From NCBI GenBank assembly GCA_021464245.1, contig JADCRB010000078.1, positions 372,001 to 436,000 of the forward strand: DNA of 64,000 nucleotides. Reading direction: 5' to 3'. Positions 10,801 through 21,029 of the stretch are shown here, piece after piece. The position numbers were made by a program, and so were the translations under genes. Origin of the DNA: Carallia brachiata. Its lineage: Eukaryota; Streptophyta; Magnoliopsida; Malpighiales; Rhizophoraceae. The notes beneath the pieces were generated by a model. It had not been told where the DNA came from. It was given only the letters and a program-made list of their open reading frames with translations, and did no database searches. The stretch's first letter is position 1; each line of letters starts with the position of its first letter.

Positions 10801-12856
10801 CCATGTGATGTACTTACCACAAAACAACAATAATAAACATTTAGACACTTACGACCAAACACTACGTTCACCATCAGTTTCACCCATTATATGATGCAGC
10901 AGAACGTATCCACTTCCTGGCATATAAATGCTTGCCTGCAAGACCATATTAGGAATTCTAATCAATTTTAATATTAAAAGAGGCCATTTTTTCCTGCCAC
11001 ATCAGAAATATAAGAGATCTTCAAATTAGCATAAAGCATTTCATTTGGTCAATTACAAGTAAAATCAACATTTTACATCATTTCAATGGTTCATATCAAT
11101 TGGGATAAAAGCACTGGCTAACATTGCAGCAGGCCTTCTGGGAAACTAGTTTAGAAATAGTCATCATTCAGGTGGTTGTTAATTGAAGACTGCAAATAAA
11201 AATTAGTTGTTGCGAGCCAAGCAACCCACACAAAATCTTTATGATAAGTCCGAGAAAATGATGCAATTATCTTGAAAGTCTGCATCATGATGCCCTAACA
11301 AGAAAATGTAGATAAAAACCTATAAACAAATATAAGATTCTCACCATGGTCCCAACAGTAGCATCTGTCGAAATTGTCGCTTTCAGTAAATCTGACTGCA
11401 CATACACAGCAATAGAAAAGAGTAATTTGGGGATCAAATTAAGGCCAATTTAAGTGATTAATAATCATCCAGGGAAAACTTGTTTGGAATCCAGTGAGTA
11501 AGATGTCATTCACTATCCTATCCTCAGATCTACAATGTTTTAAGATTAACATTGACATGCATTGCACACATAGACAGCTCATTTCTTCCTGCCTTTAAAT
11601 TTTGTTAGTGAAACTTCACAACAGCAATGGACAATCATAAAGCGAATTTTCAACGCACCAGGAGAAAGAGAGGAAACAAAAACCAACCTCAAACCACTTA
11701 TTGAGGACCTTTGCGGTCGGGGACAATAAAAGATCCACAAAGTCTCTGTAGAAAAGAATTACACAGAGATTACAACTGCAGGCTAATATTATGATGCATT
11801 TGGAGATACATAGTAGAAAACCTTTTTCTTACGACTTACACCATATCTTTTTGGCCCATAGAGAGAATATGACGCAGACAGCGAGCCCAAAATATCGGCC
11901 TCTGCAATCTATCCTTCAGACCACCATTAAAAGCCTCAGGAGTTCGTGAATCCAAAAGAAAATCCATCAATTTAGCAAACTTGTTCAGCTGTTCTTCGTA
12001 CCTAGACAACCAAGACAAAAACATTGCACAAAATGGAACCATCAGCATTTGCAAAACATCAAAGTTTAAACACTCAATTCTAAGCAAATGAGGCCTCCAA
12101 CTCCGTCCACCACAAGCTTGTCTGATCAGGGGCTTATGTAAGCAATGAATTTGCATCAGGAATGCAAGGCAACCGGATGGTTAAGGCATTCCTATGCCTG
12201 ACTCGTGCCAGGAAGGTGGCCGTAGGTTTAACCCCAATATTTAATCTGACAAGATTCGATCATGGGATCTCTCACATAGAATCGAACTCTTTAGTCAGTT
12301 GAACTACATAAACAGTGTTCTGAATAATTATTAAAACGGAGATGGAGCACCTTATATAAGCATCTGCATCTCGCTTAGAGAACTTGGATATCTCCGAATG
12401 GTTCTGTTCATTATTTGTCCCCAAAAGAAGGTAACGCCCGTCTAGGCATGGCGTAAACGAGGAAGCCATGGGCTTTAAAAATTTCAAGCCATGCCTTTTC
12501 AGCTCCAATTCCCTGCAATCCCAGTTGGACATAGAAAATCATATTCCCACATCATAATATTATTAAAAAAAAGAAAAAAACTGATAAGGGAGATGGGGGG
12601 CCCACTTGATGACGGAGGGCCGGAGAAGGCTTTGGAGGTAGCTACAGCGAGTGAACTTGAAACCTGGAACTATTTCTTCGGTGACGGCAGCGCCACCGAT
12701 GATGTGGCGGCGCTCTAGCACGGCAACGGAGAGGCCGGCGCGAGCGAGGTATGCGGCGCATGTCAAGCCGTTGTGGCCAGCGCCGATCACGACGGCGTCC
12801 CACTTCTTATCTTTGAGCTCTCTCAAGGTGCTAAAGCTCCTCCGCCACCGCCACAT
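7842..12856 (-). CDS. PYROXD2: PYROXD2-like FAD-dependent oxidoreductase, 16 exons
   Basis: Minus-strand exons are 12606-12856, 12351-12512, 11840-12001, 11688-11745, 11345-11395, 10853-10935, 10467-10554, 10321-10362, 10151-10225, 9917-9985, 9501-9613, 8964-9076, 8728-8807, 8430-8550, 8073-8139 and 7842-7971. All introns are GT-AG and the phases join without a stop, giving 554 residues. The N-terminus has a dinucleotide-binding fold with GAGHNG at 25-30, followed by the ERR and GGAAVTEE motifs that grip FAD. The C-terminus carries the family motif [11 protein letters not shown]. It belongs to the phytoene-desaturase-like amine oxidase superfamily (Arabidopsis At5g49555 type). Animal PYROXD2 is mitochondrial and its substrate is unsettled; none is implied here. 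The basic, Ser/Arg-containing N-terminus ([11 protein letters not shown]) would fit organelle targeting (inference). Its 3' half is duplicated at 4306-5460. Confidence 0.93.
12160..12310. repeat. SINE-like tRNA-derived sequence in PYROXD2 intron 2
   Basis: Within the intron lies 'ggatggttaaggca', which resembles a pol III A box, followed about 40 bases later by 'gtaggtttaacccc', which resembles a B box. Further right, the minus strand reads 'gttcaactgactaaagagtt'. No poly(A) tail or target duplication is clear, so this is tentative. Confidence 0.35.
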
Positions 12857-13220
12857 TTCGCTCTTGTCTGTCGTTATTTTACTTCGGATTCTACGATGGA
12901 GTGAGATGCTGCGAGTGAGAGAGAGCTAAATTGGAGTGGAGTGACAGTGCTTCGGTGGTTGTTAGCTTAGCTTTGTCAAACTCAATTCGATTGAAAAGAA
13001 AGTGCTTTCCTTTTAAGAGGGAATCTCGGACGACAAAGGTCATTTGTCTGGTGCATGTTCAGTTAACGTTAACTTTGTCCAATGGTAGATTGCCACGTGG
13101 CGGAAATAAGAGATAAACATTGTACTGACTGCACCTACCGTGAGACATAAATGCCCGTATCTGGAACCTTTTTTTTTTTTTTTTCCGTAAAAGGTGTGTC
13201 GCCAAATGCTTATGATTACA

Positions 13221-13385
13221 CCGTATCCAAATGATTTTTAGCTTGTGTAACGATATTTATATTTTGTGTAATTGTAATAATAAAAAATAATATAAAAAAT
13301 ATTATTATTTTTATAATTTATTTTTTTAATTACGATTACACAAAATATAAATCTCATTATACAAAATAAAAATGTTTGGATACTA
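13221..13385. mobile_element. Hairpin MITE with ~55-bp inverted repeats
   Basis: The left arm starts 'gtatccaaatga' and contains 'atttatattttgtgtaatt' (about 13254-13272). The right arm's complement starts 'gtatccaaacat' and contains 'atttatattttgtgtaatc'. The arms match over roughly 55 bases with a short AT centre. It is non-coding. The exact ends are uncertain, because weak pairing continues beyond the TATCCAAA motif. Confidence 0.7.
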
Positions 13386-14910
13386 TTTAGTCACTTGAAT
13401 ATGACCCTGTAATAGGTCTCTTTTTTTTTTTTTTTTTAAGAAAGGATTTAGTGAGATTTTTTTTAAGCAAGATACATTTTTAGATATTTGAAATTAATAA
13501 AAATAAATATATAATATTAAATAAATTATGTAATTATTTTAATATTATTTAAAATTAAGTTGTGTAGATGACTCGTCCAAAATAAAATAGTTGTCCAGGA
13601 GTCTTCCAACAATGGAATATGAGATTTTATATCTAATTCTCCTCTTCATTAGTCTTTTTTGCTGAGATTAAAAAAATAAAGAAAAATATTAGGTTGTATT
13701 AGAGTGATAAGAATAATTAAATTATTAAATTTAAAAAATAAAAAAACTAATAAATCATTAAAAGTAGTTGAATAAACTATATAACACTTGTCAACGTGTT
13801 TAATAAAGGAGCATGGATTGACTGTTTTATTTTTTAATCTGAAAAATTATTTTAAAAATAAAAATATTATAAATTTTAGTAATAATATATATATTTTTAA
13901 GTAATAAAAAATAAAAATATAAAATTTTACTATTAAAAATATAATTATTGTTATTTAAAATTGTGCGTTTGTCGTTTTCAAGACACTAATTAGAATATAA
14001 ATCAATAAGACACTTAAACTTTTCACTTAATAAAGAACATTAAGAAAAAAAATATATTCACCTTCTATGTTGGCCCTTTTTTATTTTTTATTTACTTAAT
14101 TTTTTATTGAATTATACTCTGTATGTTAATTTTGTAGTTGAAATGTACTTTTTTCTGTTAACTTGCTACTAATTCTGTCATGTGGTCTGCCATCTGGGAC
14201 ATATTTTTCACGTCATCGACCATGTCATCAACAAAGATGATGTCGTGGAAAATTTTTCAACAAAAATGATGATGTGGAAGTTTTTCTTTTTTCGTTTTTT
14301 ATTTTTTGAAATTTGAGAAAATACTTCTTATTTTATATAACAGAAAAAAAATTAACAAATCTGGAATTCTATCATTCTAAAAAAAGTTGACATACAGTTT
14401 TTTAGAAAGTGTGAAATCACATAATATTATTTAAAAAATAAAAAAACTAAAGTTGCCTATTCCAAATAGTATTGATTTTGTTAAAACAGCATAATCCCTT
14501 ATGGAAGCATGATGGCCACTTTTGTTTCCCTATTTTCGAGTAATAAAAGTAGGGGGATAAAAAAAGGCTAAAGCTGTCCGTTCCAAATTGTACTGGCTGT
14601 GTTACAAATACAATTGGAGGAAAATAGATTCACAAAGACCCTAATTAGCAATAATTTCGGTTCAAATCAAAATCAAACTAAAATAACATCGTTTTTGAAT
14701 TATAACCATGAACTGGATTGCACAGAATTAAAATTGTTTCCTCTTACGTCTTAAGGTTTTGCCTTGTTTAAAAAATAAGGTGATATTTGTATATATCACT
14801 TTAATAAATCTATTTTGCATTCGAACATAAAAGACCCTCCGATGGCTGGGGCAACAAATAGAGAAGAATGAATCGGGACCAATGACTATGAGGGCTTTTT
14901 CTTCCCACAT
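13386..14910. other. AT-rich intergenic DNA, no gene seen
   Basis: Only AT-rich sequence and short homopolymers are seen. A local repeat of 'aaaatgatgatgtggaa'-like text occurs near 14235-14280. Nothing resembles a gene. Confidence 0.55.
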
Positions 14911-15420
14911 TTTTTTTTTTTTTTTTGACAAAACGTAGTTTCATTTCATTCACGGGAGAAATCAGAAAATAATAGCAGTGATAATAAGGTTAATGGGTTG
15001 CTAACCTAGTCTTAAGAGATACAGGCCTACCTGAATTGTTTCGTAACTCAATTTACAGCCTTGTTAGTATCTGTAAGAATGTACATCACATTACAAGAGG
15101 GATCATTAGTTAAAAGTTTCTGGATATCAAGGAGCAGTTGGTAAATCTCCCAAGGCCACTCCTCCTTCGGTGCCTGGAGAGCTGAGAAAATGACTCTGGA
15201 ATCAGTCTCGATGACCGTAGTCTGATTATGCAAAGCGACTGCCAAATGGGTACCCGCCAGGACTGCCATTGCTTCGGCAACCAATGCTGATCTCGCGTTT
15301 CTGGGGAATGCTCTTCCCTCAACCAGCTTTCATCTCGGGGTTTCTGCATAGGACGGCGATTCCAGCTTTTTTGGTGGCACCATCAAAAGATGCGTCACAA
15401 TTTATCTTGAGACAGCCAGG
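14911..15420 (-). mobile_element. 5'-truncated LINE 3' end with RNase H relic
   Basis: Read on the minus strand, the segment encodes a broken RNase H-like domain of the plant LINE type. INCDASFDGATKKAG (about 15360-15400) is the first catalytic-Asp strand. After a stop and frame change comes the region around LVAEAMAVLAG and VIETDSRVIFSAL, the family's E and D motifs. The frame ends in TDTNKAVN at 15048. About 120 bases on, it runs into a poly(A) tail (T-run at about 14911-14928). At least one frameshift breaks it. No target-site duplication was found. Confidence 0.75.
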
Positions 15421-15449
15421 AGTTGGGGCGTCCGCCTAATCTCAGTCTC

Positions 15450-17000
15450 CATTCATGATGGTGGGTTCTGTCTTGGTGCTGCGAGTATCAATGACAGCTT
15501 TGAAACCGACAATTTAATACGCTCCAGGGTTCAAACGGGGTGGGTGGGGACTGGCGACTGGCACGACATGTATTATCTACTAACTTAACATGTTGCTCCT
15601 CCTCGACATAATCAATATTTTAATACTATCCCTCGCTAAAAGACCAGAAGAAGACAAGTTCAGCCCACTCACTGTATGATGCGGTTATTCGTGCAATTTT
15701 TTTAGCCGACTGTGGAATATTACGTCTGATTTCTTATTTTGCAGATTGGAAAAAAGGACAAACATTACATTTAAAACTAAGAGTGTTACTGCATGTATGC
15801 AGCGCACCGGCTGAGGTGACAGTAATAAAAAAATAATTTTTTTATAAAATTAAAATTTAGATGTAAATGAATGTTACCCTAAAATATAAAGTATTTTTTT
15901 TTCTGAAAGTAGTATAAAAAATTATTATTATATTATATGTGTGTACGAGTGTATATATATATATATATATAATAGATGCATGAAATGTTTCCCTAAAACT
16001 AAATACACATTTTAATGATACCATATTGTCAGGAGTTACCATAAGATAAACCTGCACAGAGACATGTAATAAGTGCCAAAAGAAAAAAAGTTGTACATCA
16101 TGAATGTTGAAAAAGTTGATATGAAAATAAATTGGCACCAGATAAAAAAACCTGTTAAAGGTTAATAAAACATAGTCAAAGTTTCTAAAACTATTTAAGT
16201 TGAAATGCACAAATTGATTACAAAATCCACATCTAACAAATTATGGCTGAGAGAAAAAGAAAGCAATTTGCAAAATTGCTGCATTTTTTATTTTTCTCAT
16301 TGGCTTCGATATATATAAATGCCCAGCATTAACACTATCTGTTAATGATTTTAAATAAGTTCATTCTTCTAGGAGTTAAGGAATCTAAGTGACTAAAATA
16401 TTTAACCACTTGACTTGATGGGCATTGAGTCTCCAAAAGTCAATTAAATATGTAAATGATTCTAAGATTTAAGGTTTATGAAAATGACTTGTTGCACAAA
16501 AAAAAGGCTTATAAATGACTTACAAGGTTGACTTGATTAACTTCTCGAGGAGTTTTAATTAGTTTACACTCTTCATATCCCACAACATAATCAACATAGA
16601 TATAGCTTAAATTAATCAACTTTTTTTTTATATGCATGCATTTCTATACTCACAAAATAGCTACAAATAAAAATGAAAGTGTCCACCAGGCACATCATGT
16701 ACCAAAAAAATATATAAAATATTATGTGGTATATATAAAAATTAAAATGAAATACATTATAAAGAAAAATATATTTCATTGAGTTTCATGACAAGATTGT
16801 ATTTTAGATATTATTAAATTGGTCAAATGGTTTAACCGATGGTATTTAATAATTTAACAATTTTTTAAAATTTAATTATTTAACAATTTATATAATTTTA
16901 ATTTCACTTTAATATCTTATAGAGAATCTAACAAAATATTTTTCTACATTATTTTCTCGTGATTTCACTAAAAAATACAATAAAGTAAACAAAGATCTTT
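15450..17000. other. Intergenic DNA, no gene seen
   Basis: An (AT)n tract is present at about 15951-15970. A TATA-like 'atatatataaatg' lies near 16309 but no gene follows it. Otherwise this is AT-rich sequence with no coding signal. Confidence 0.55.
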
Positions 17001-17303
17001 TTGATGGGAAAGTGCCGAATCTCTCGATTGATCCTCGGAAACACTGGTCTCAAGACTGCTATTGTCGCTACTTCTCATTATACAATGTGTACTTTCCGGA
17101 TTCTTTATTACAATTTGCATTATTCCTTTCACATTGCATTTTCGGCTCCGTTCAATAAAGGGTTGCATTGCAGCTTCTGTGCTCACCGTCCTTGACTTAT
17201 CAATCTGCTTCCTTGTTTTTTTCTTCTTTTCCCCCCTTCATCAAAGCTTTGGTTCCCCATTTTAGCTTCCTAAGCTTGATCTAAATTTCTGTCTGCCGGA
17301 AAA

Positions 17304-17545
17304 ATGGCAAATTGGACAGCCCAACAAAACAAATTGTTTGAAGAGGCTCTTGCAATCTACGACAAGGATACCCCTGACCGCTGGCGCAACATAGCCAACT
17401 TTGTTGGCGGAACAACTGAGGGGGAAGTGAAGAGGCGGTACGAGATCTTGTAGAGGACATCAAGCACATTGAATCCGATAGAGTGCCACTTCCTAATTAT
17501 ACAGAAGATGGGAGCGGCACGGAGAGCGAGCAAGATGAACAATGA
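17304..17545 (+). CDS. RL6: RADIALIS-like single-MYB (SANT) protein, one-base frameshift
   Basis: ATG 17304 opens a single MYB/SANT repeat: [19 protein letters not shown], then [11 protein letters not shown] and EVKRRYEIL. This is the I-box-binding-like family of RADIALIS, small nuclear proteins of 80-100 residues that antagonise DIVARICATA-type MYBs and shape floral and early organ growth. In frame 1 the gene stops just after YEIL. One base further the expected tail resumes ([16 protein letters not shown]) and ends at 17545. One base is therefore missing at about 17445-17449, probably a C before 'cttgtagag'. With it restored the protein would be 80 residues, the usual size. The cause could be mutation or a sequence error. 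I suggest RL6 because of synteny with ERDL6 and the glycosylase; other RL paralogues are possible. Confidence 0.82.
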
Positions 17546-18660
17546 AGAGTAGAGGTAATATAATTTTACTTGAGCCATAATAAAATTGTGCAGAAGGGTA
17601 TATCCAGCCATATTAATCAATAAATATAAACTGCAATCATCGAAAAAGCAAACAGGAAAGAAGAAAAATTTTTAAAATTTTGTAGTAGAAACAGAACATT
17701 CTAGTCTATAATGATGTTTTTTTTATATAGACTACATTAAGATTTATATCAATAAATTTTTATGATCGCTTCCTCCATCAAGATAAGTGGTTATAATTTG
17801 TTCACACTAAACTAGCTAACTTTTAGGATTATTTGGTACCTATCTTTTTATTTTCTTCATTAGTTTTTATCTTACTTTGGAAGACAAACAATTAATATTT
17901 ATCCACACAGAAAATATTACACATCCTCTCCACTGTATCAATCACTCGTTGTGTTCACAATTTCTTGTAATGTATCTGCAACTGCTAAGGCATAATAGAG
18001 CTGGCCTTTTTCGTTCTTTTCTGTTTTCTTACAAAAACTTCTTTTCTTCAAGTCGAAGGAACTAAATTGAAGAAATGAATTCTACAGTAAAAACTCAACA
18101 TGTAATTGATCCAGCAAGTCTCATCATCATTATTGAAGAACAAGCTTTGATGTAACGGTAAAGTTGTTCGAACCTCTCTATAAAAGTTACGTTTGGTGGA
18201 AGCATTGTGCATTGAGACAACTTTTCTTATAATCCTTTATTTCCTTATGTTCGAACACGGCAACAAGTTTAAGTTGTAATAAATGGACCAAAGAAAGACA
18301 TCGACATTTTCTCTCTGTTGTTTTCACTTGTTTGTTATGCTCTTGAATCAGTGTTTCAATAGAAGAAGTTCATCTCACGCCCAGCACATTAGCAATACGG
18401 ATCCAATGCTACATCTTGAGAAATATAATTCCAATTTCATGCAACACAATTAACACACCCCCCCCCCCCCCAAAAAAAAAAAACAGTAACGAAAATATTT
18501 TTTGGACTCAAACCACGAAAGTTGCAATATCATCAATACCCTCGAATCCAATCATCATACTATGCTACATAGCCGACTAATTATAAAATCAAATTAACAA
18601 TGTCTCTTAATTGGTAATTAAATAGAATGACAAAAGCCCATTTGCAGTTTAGATTTGACG
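17546..18660. other. Intergenic DNA, no gene seen
   Basis: Nothing coding is visible. It contains the C14-A12 tract at 18458-18483, described separately. Confidence 0.5.
18458..18483. repeat. Poly(C)-poly(A) junction tract
   Basis: Fourteen C's are followed directly by twelve A's. Similar C-run/A-run junctions occur at 50495-50521 and 51831-51849, and the complementary form (T11 then G6) at 42181-42197. Confidence 0.9.
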
Positions 18661-18679
18661 CACGCCCACAAGACGCTTT

Positions 18680-19090
18680 CTACTTTGCAGCTGCAGTTCT
18701 CTCACCAGCTGCGGTTGGTGGAACAGCTGGAGCGTTTCCGCCTTCTGTAGGACTAGGCTCTATTAATCCACCGACGCTCATCTTCAGTCGATAGTATGCT
18801 GATTTTTGGGACAAAAGCAGGTCATTTGCTTGTTTAATACTCCAAGTTAGCGAAATATACGAAATAATAATAATAATAATCACGTTAATTAAAAAAGTTA
18901 CCTTCTGAAAAGCTGTCTTTATGCATGTCTTGTGTTCATCCATGGAAGAATGAATGAACTCGTGAAAATGGTATCTTAAATTGGACATGAAGCTTCCACT
19001 CTCAGACCTTTTCCTTTGACAGAAAGAAGAATTGGTTGGTGCTGCTGGGGTAGATGATGGCATTGATTCAGGATTGCTGCTGGATCCCAT
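18680..19090 (-). CDS. Small plant protein of unknown function (HEFIHSSMDEHKTC motif)
   Basis: The ATG at 19090 begins a Ser/Pro-rich head, then a striking motif, LRYHFHEFIHSSMDEHKTC, at residues about 38-56. I believe this belongs to a small uncharacterised plant protein family; I cannot name a function. The frame is open from 19168 to the stop at 18680. Exon 1 probably ends at 18902 before a good donor (aag|gtaac). The next ~70 bases are AT-rich and look like an intron, yet they stay open and would encode an Ile-rich stretch if retained. The nearest acceptor, at about 18830, does not restore the frame of the Pro/Ala-rich tail (SVGGLIEPSPTEGGNAP), so exon 2 is unsure. Upstream splice-donor-like sites at about 19538 (caag|gtaag) and 19640 (cacag|gtaat) suggest 5'-UTR introns. 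Confidence 0.6.
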   Translation of the reverse strand: MGSSSNPESMPSSTPAAPTNSSFCQRKRSESGSFMSNLRYHFHEFIHSSMDEHKTCIKTAFQKVTFLINVIIIIIISYISLTWSIKQANDLLLSQKSAYYRLKMSVGGLIEPSPTEGGNAPAVPPTAAGERTAAAK

Positions 19091-19760
19091 CCTCGCTAAC
19101 GTAATAAAATTAACAGAGCAAAAAAAATAAAAAAATAAAACGTTAATTCCTTCTTTGCAATTTTGCAATGTTTTCTCTCGTCTAACGAATTAATAATCAG
19201 TGAACTTAAACCGGAACTAGCATGCAAATTGGGTTATTAAAAGGTAGGAAAAGGTTTGAGAATAAAGTTATTAGAACTCAAATATAAATGAAGACATCTT
19301 AATAAAATATGTTATTTAAGTATATTAGTTGTATTGAAAACACAAAACTATAATATTTTTTTTTTGTAACCCAACTTTTAAATTATAATAAAATAATCAT
19401 AATCTCGTACTAAGAATCAGAATTGTTTTACTTCTTAAATAATCTGATTTAAAAATTACAAAGGCAAACCAAACAGGATTATAAATATCCCTTAAGAAGC
19501 GCATAAGATCAAAATAGAGAAGCAAAAGTAGTAACTTACCTTGATCGACGAATCGATTTAAAATAGAGAATTCTATACAGATAAACAATCTATATCAAGT
19601 GTGTATCGAAGGAGCATAATGAATGATGGCATTACCTGTGTGACACAATTTATATGCGAAGGAATTAATCCATCTTGCCCAGCAAGCAAGAAATTGGTGC
19701 TTGGAAAAGAAGTCAAAAAAACAAGTATTGATAAACGACTCATCATCGTTGTCGTCGTAT
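19091..19760 (-). other. Probable 5'-UTR exons and introns of the 18680-19090 gene
   Basis: On the minus strand 'ttag|cgagg' immediately precedes the ATG and can serve as an acceptor. Donor-like sites lie at about 19538 and 19640. An upstream open stretch (MMSRLSILVFLTSFPS, at about 19695-19745) resembles a signal peptide but is not in a continuous frame with the main ORF. This is inferred from splice-site appearance only. Confidence 0.35.
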
Positions 19761-20124
19761 GCGGGATAGAATTAAAAGAGTACCAGGCCAGGCCAACTGT
19801 GTTTTGAGCTTGTGCCAAACCCAGGAAAGGCTATGGGCCTATGCACGTGCCATCTCAGCATTGAGGGACCACGTGCTTAACATATATATATGTTGCTATG
19901 GGCCCCTCAATTTTTTTTATTCAATATTCGGTCCACGATTTTCAATCTTTTTTCTTCTACTTGTTAGTAGGAGTCGAATTAGGCATTGTCTACGCCTTTT
20001 TTTTTTTTTTTTTTTTGTTAGAAAAGGTGGCCGCAGGCCAGAGTCGATATCTCGGGGCCGACCACATTCAGCCAATGCAGAGTAGTTATGTTGCCCCTTA
20101 TTTTATGGGGGTCACATGACTCTT

Positions 20125-20600
20125 TTTTCTTTTTTTTTTTTTTGGGCATAGGAAGAAATAATAAAATCAAACTATATACTACTTACGAATAAAAGTAACC
20201 CCTATCCGATTACCTTCTAGACTAGGTAAAAGACCTATCAGAGGAGATAAGAGTTCTACATCTTTAAAGCCGCACTTTGCCCCTGCTTTAGCCAAGTAAT
20301 CAGTACAAGAATTTCCTTCTCGGTGCTGCAGATGTACATCACAATCCTGACCACGTAGCTAACGAATATTTTTCAAGAGACCTGCAGGTGGATGAAAGCG
20401 GTCCATCTGATTTGCAATTAAATGCAACACTTTCATAGAGTTTGTCTCAAACACAGGTTTACGATAACTAAACCGCAGTCCTAATTCCAAACCTCGTCTG
20501 ATCTCCATGAGTTGTTCGCTCATGTTGGTTGCAAAACCCAAACCACCCATAAAGCCTTTAATCCAATTTCCTGACTCATTCCCTTTTAAAAGATCTTAAT
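20125..20600 (-). mobile_element. Second LINE RNase H relic with A-tail
   Basis: On the minus strand an RNase H-like domain reads GFATNMSEQLMEIRRGLELG, then VFETNSMKVLHLI, and, after a frame change near 20360, DCDVHLQHREGNSCTDYLAK, the conserved C-terminal HV..REGN..AD..AK block. The catalytic D of 'ETDS' is N here, so the domain is dead. The T-run at about 20125-20143 is the poly(A) tail in reverse. Another T-run at 19998-20017 suggests a further, nested insertion (19998-20120). Confidence 0.7.
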
Positions 20601-21029
20601 TCAACCATACTCAGGTTAAGTACTTTTTTTTTCTCATCAAGAGATTAATTAGACTATAAAATATATAATAAAGTAATTTTTTTCCACTCATGTAAGTTTC
20701 ACACAATTTGTTTTAAGATTAAAACCTAAAATATTTGAAATAAAATAATAAGTTATAATCGTGTTCTTGAGAGGCTTTGATTTGAACCTTTTAAACTAAA
20801 CATGGCCTAACCTACTCAAATGTTACGCCCACTTAAAGATTTAAAGATTTTAATGGGCTTGGCCTGACTTTCAAAACTTTATAGAATATGACGACGCCGT
20901 TTGGACAATTCTGTGAGGAGTGGTGGGGAATCTTCGATTTTCAAGCGGATTGCCATTCTTTCAATTTTTATAGGAACACCGTTTACAGGCGCCCAGTTGC
21001 AAACTTCTTCTCAACGGAGAAAGAGAAAA
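20600..21029. other. Intergenic DNA and probable Maf promoter/5' leader
   Basis: The sequence becomes less AT-rich from about 20885, consistent with the 5' leader of the Maf-like gene. I see no unambiguous core promoter element. Confidence 0.4.

Noticed and set aside
12651..12929. Plus-strand open frames over PYROXD2 exon 1
   Set aside because: They are complements of a GC-rich minus-strand exon with a clear FAD-binding motif.
19695..19760. Signal-peptide-like segment as the N-terminus of the 18680-19090 gene
   Set aside because: The next exon-like stretch has a stop in the frame needed to reach the ATG at 19090, so it is more likely 5' UTR or unrelated.
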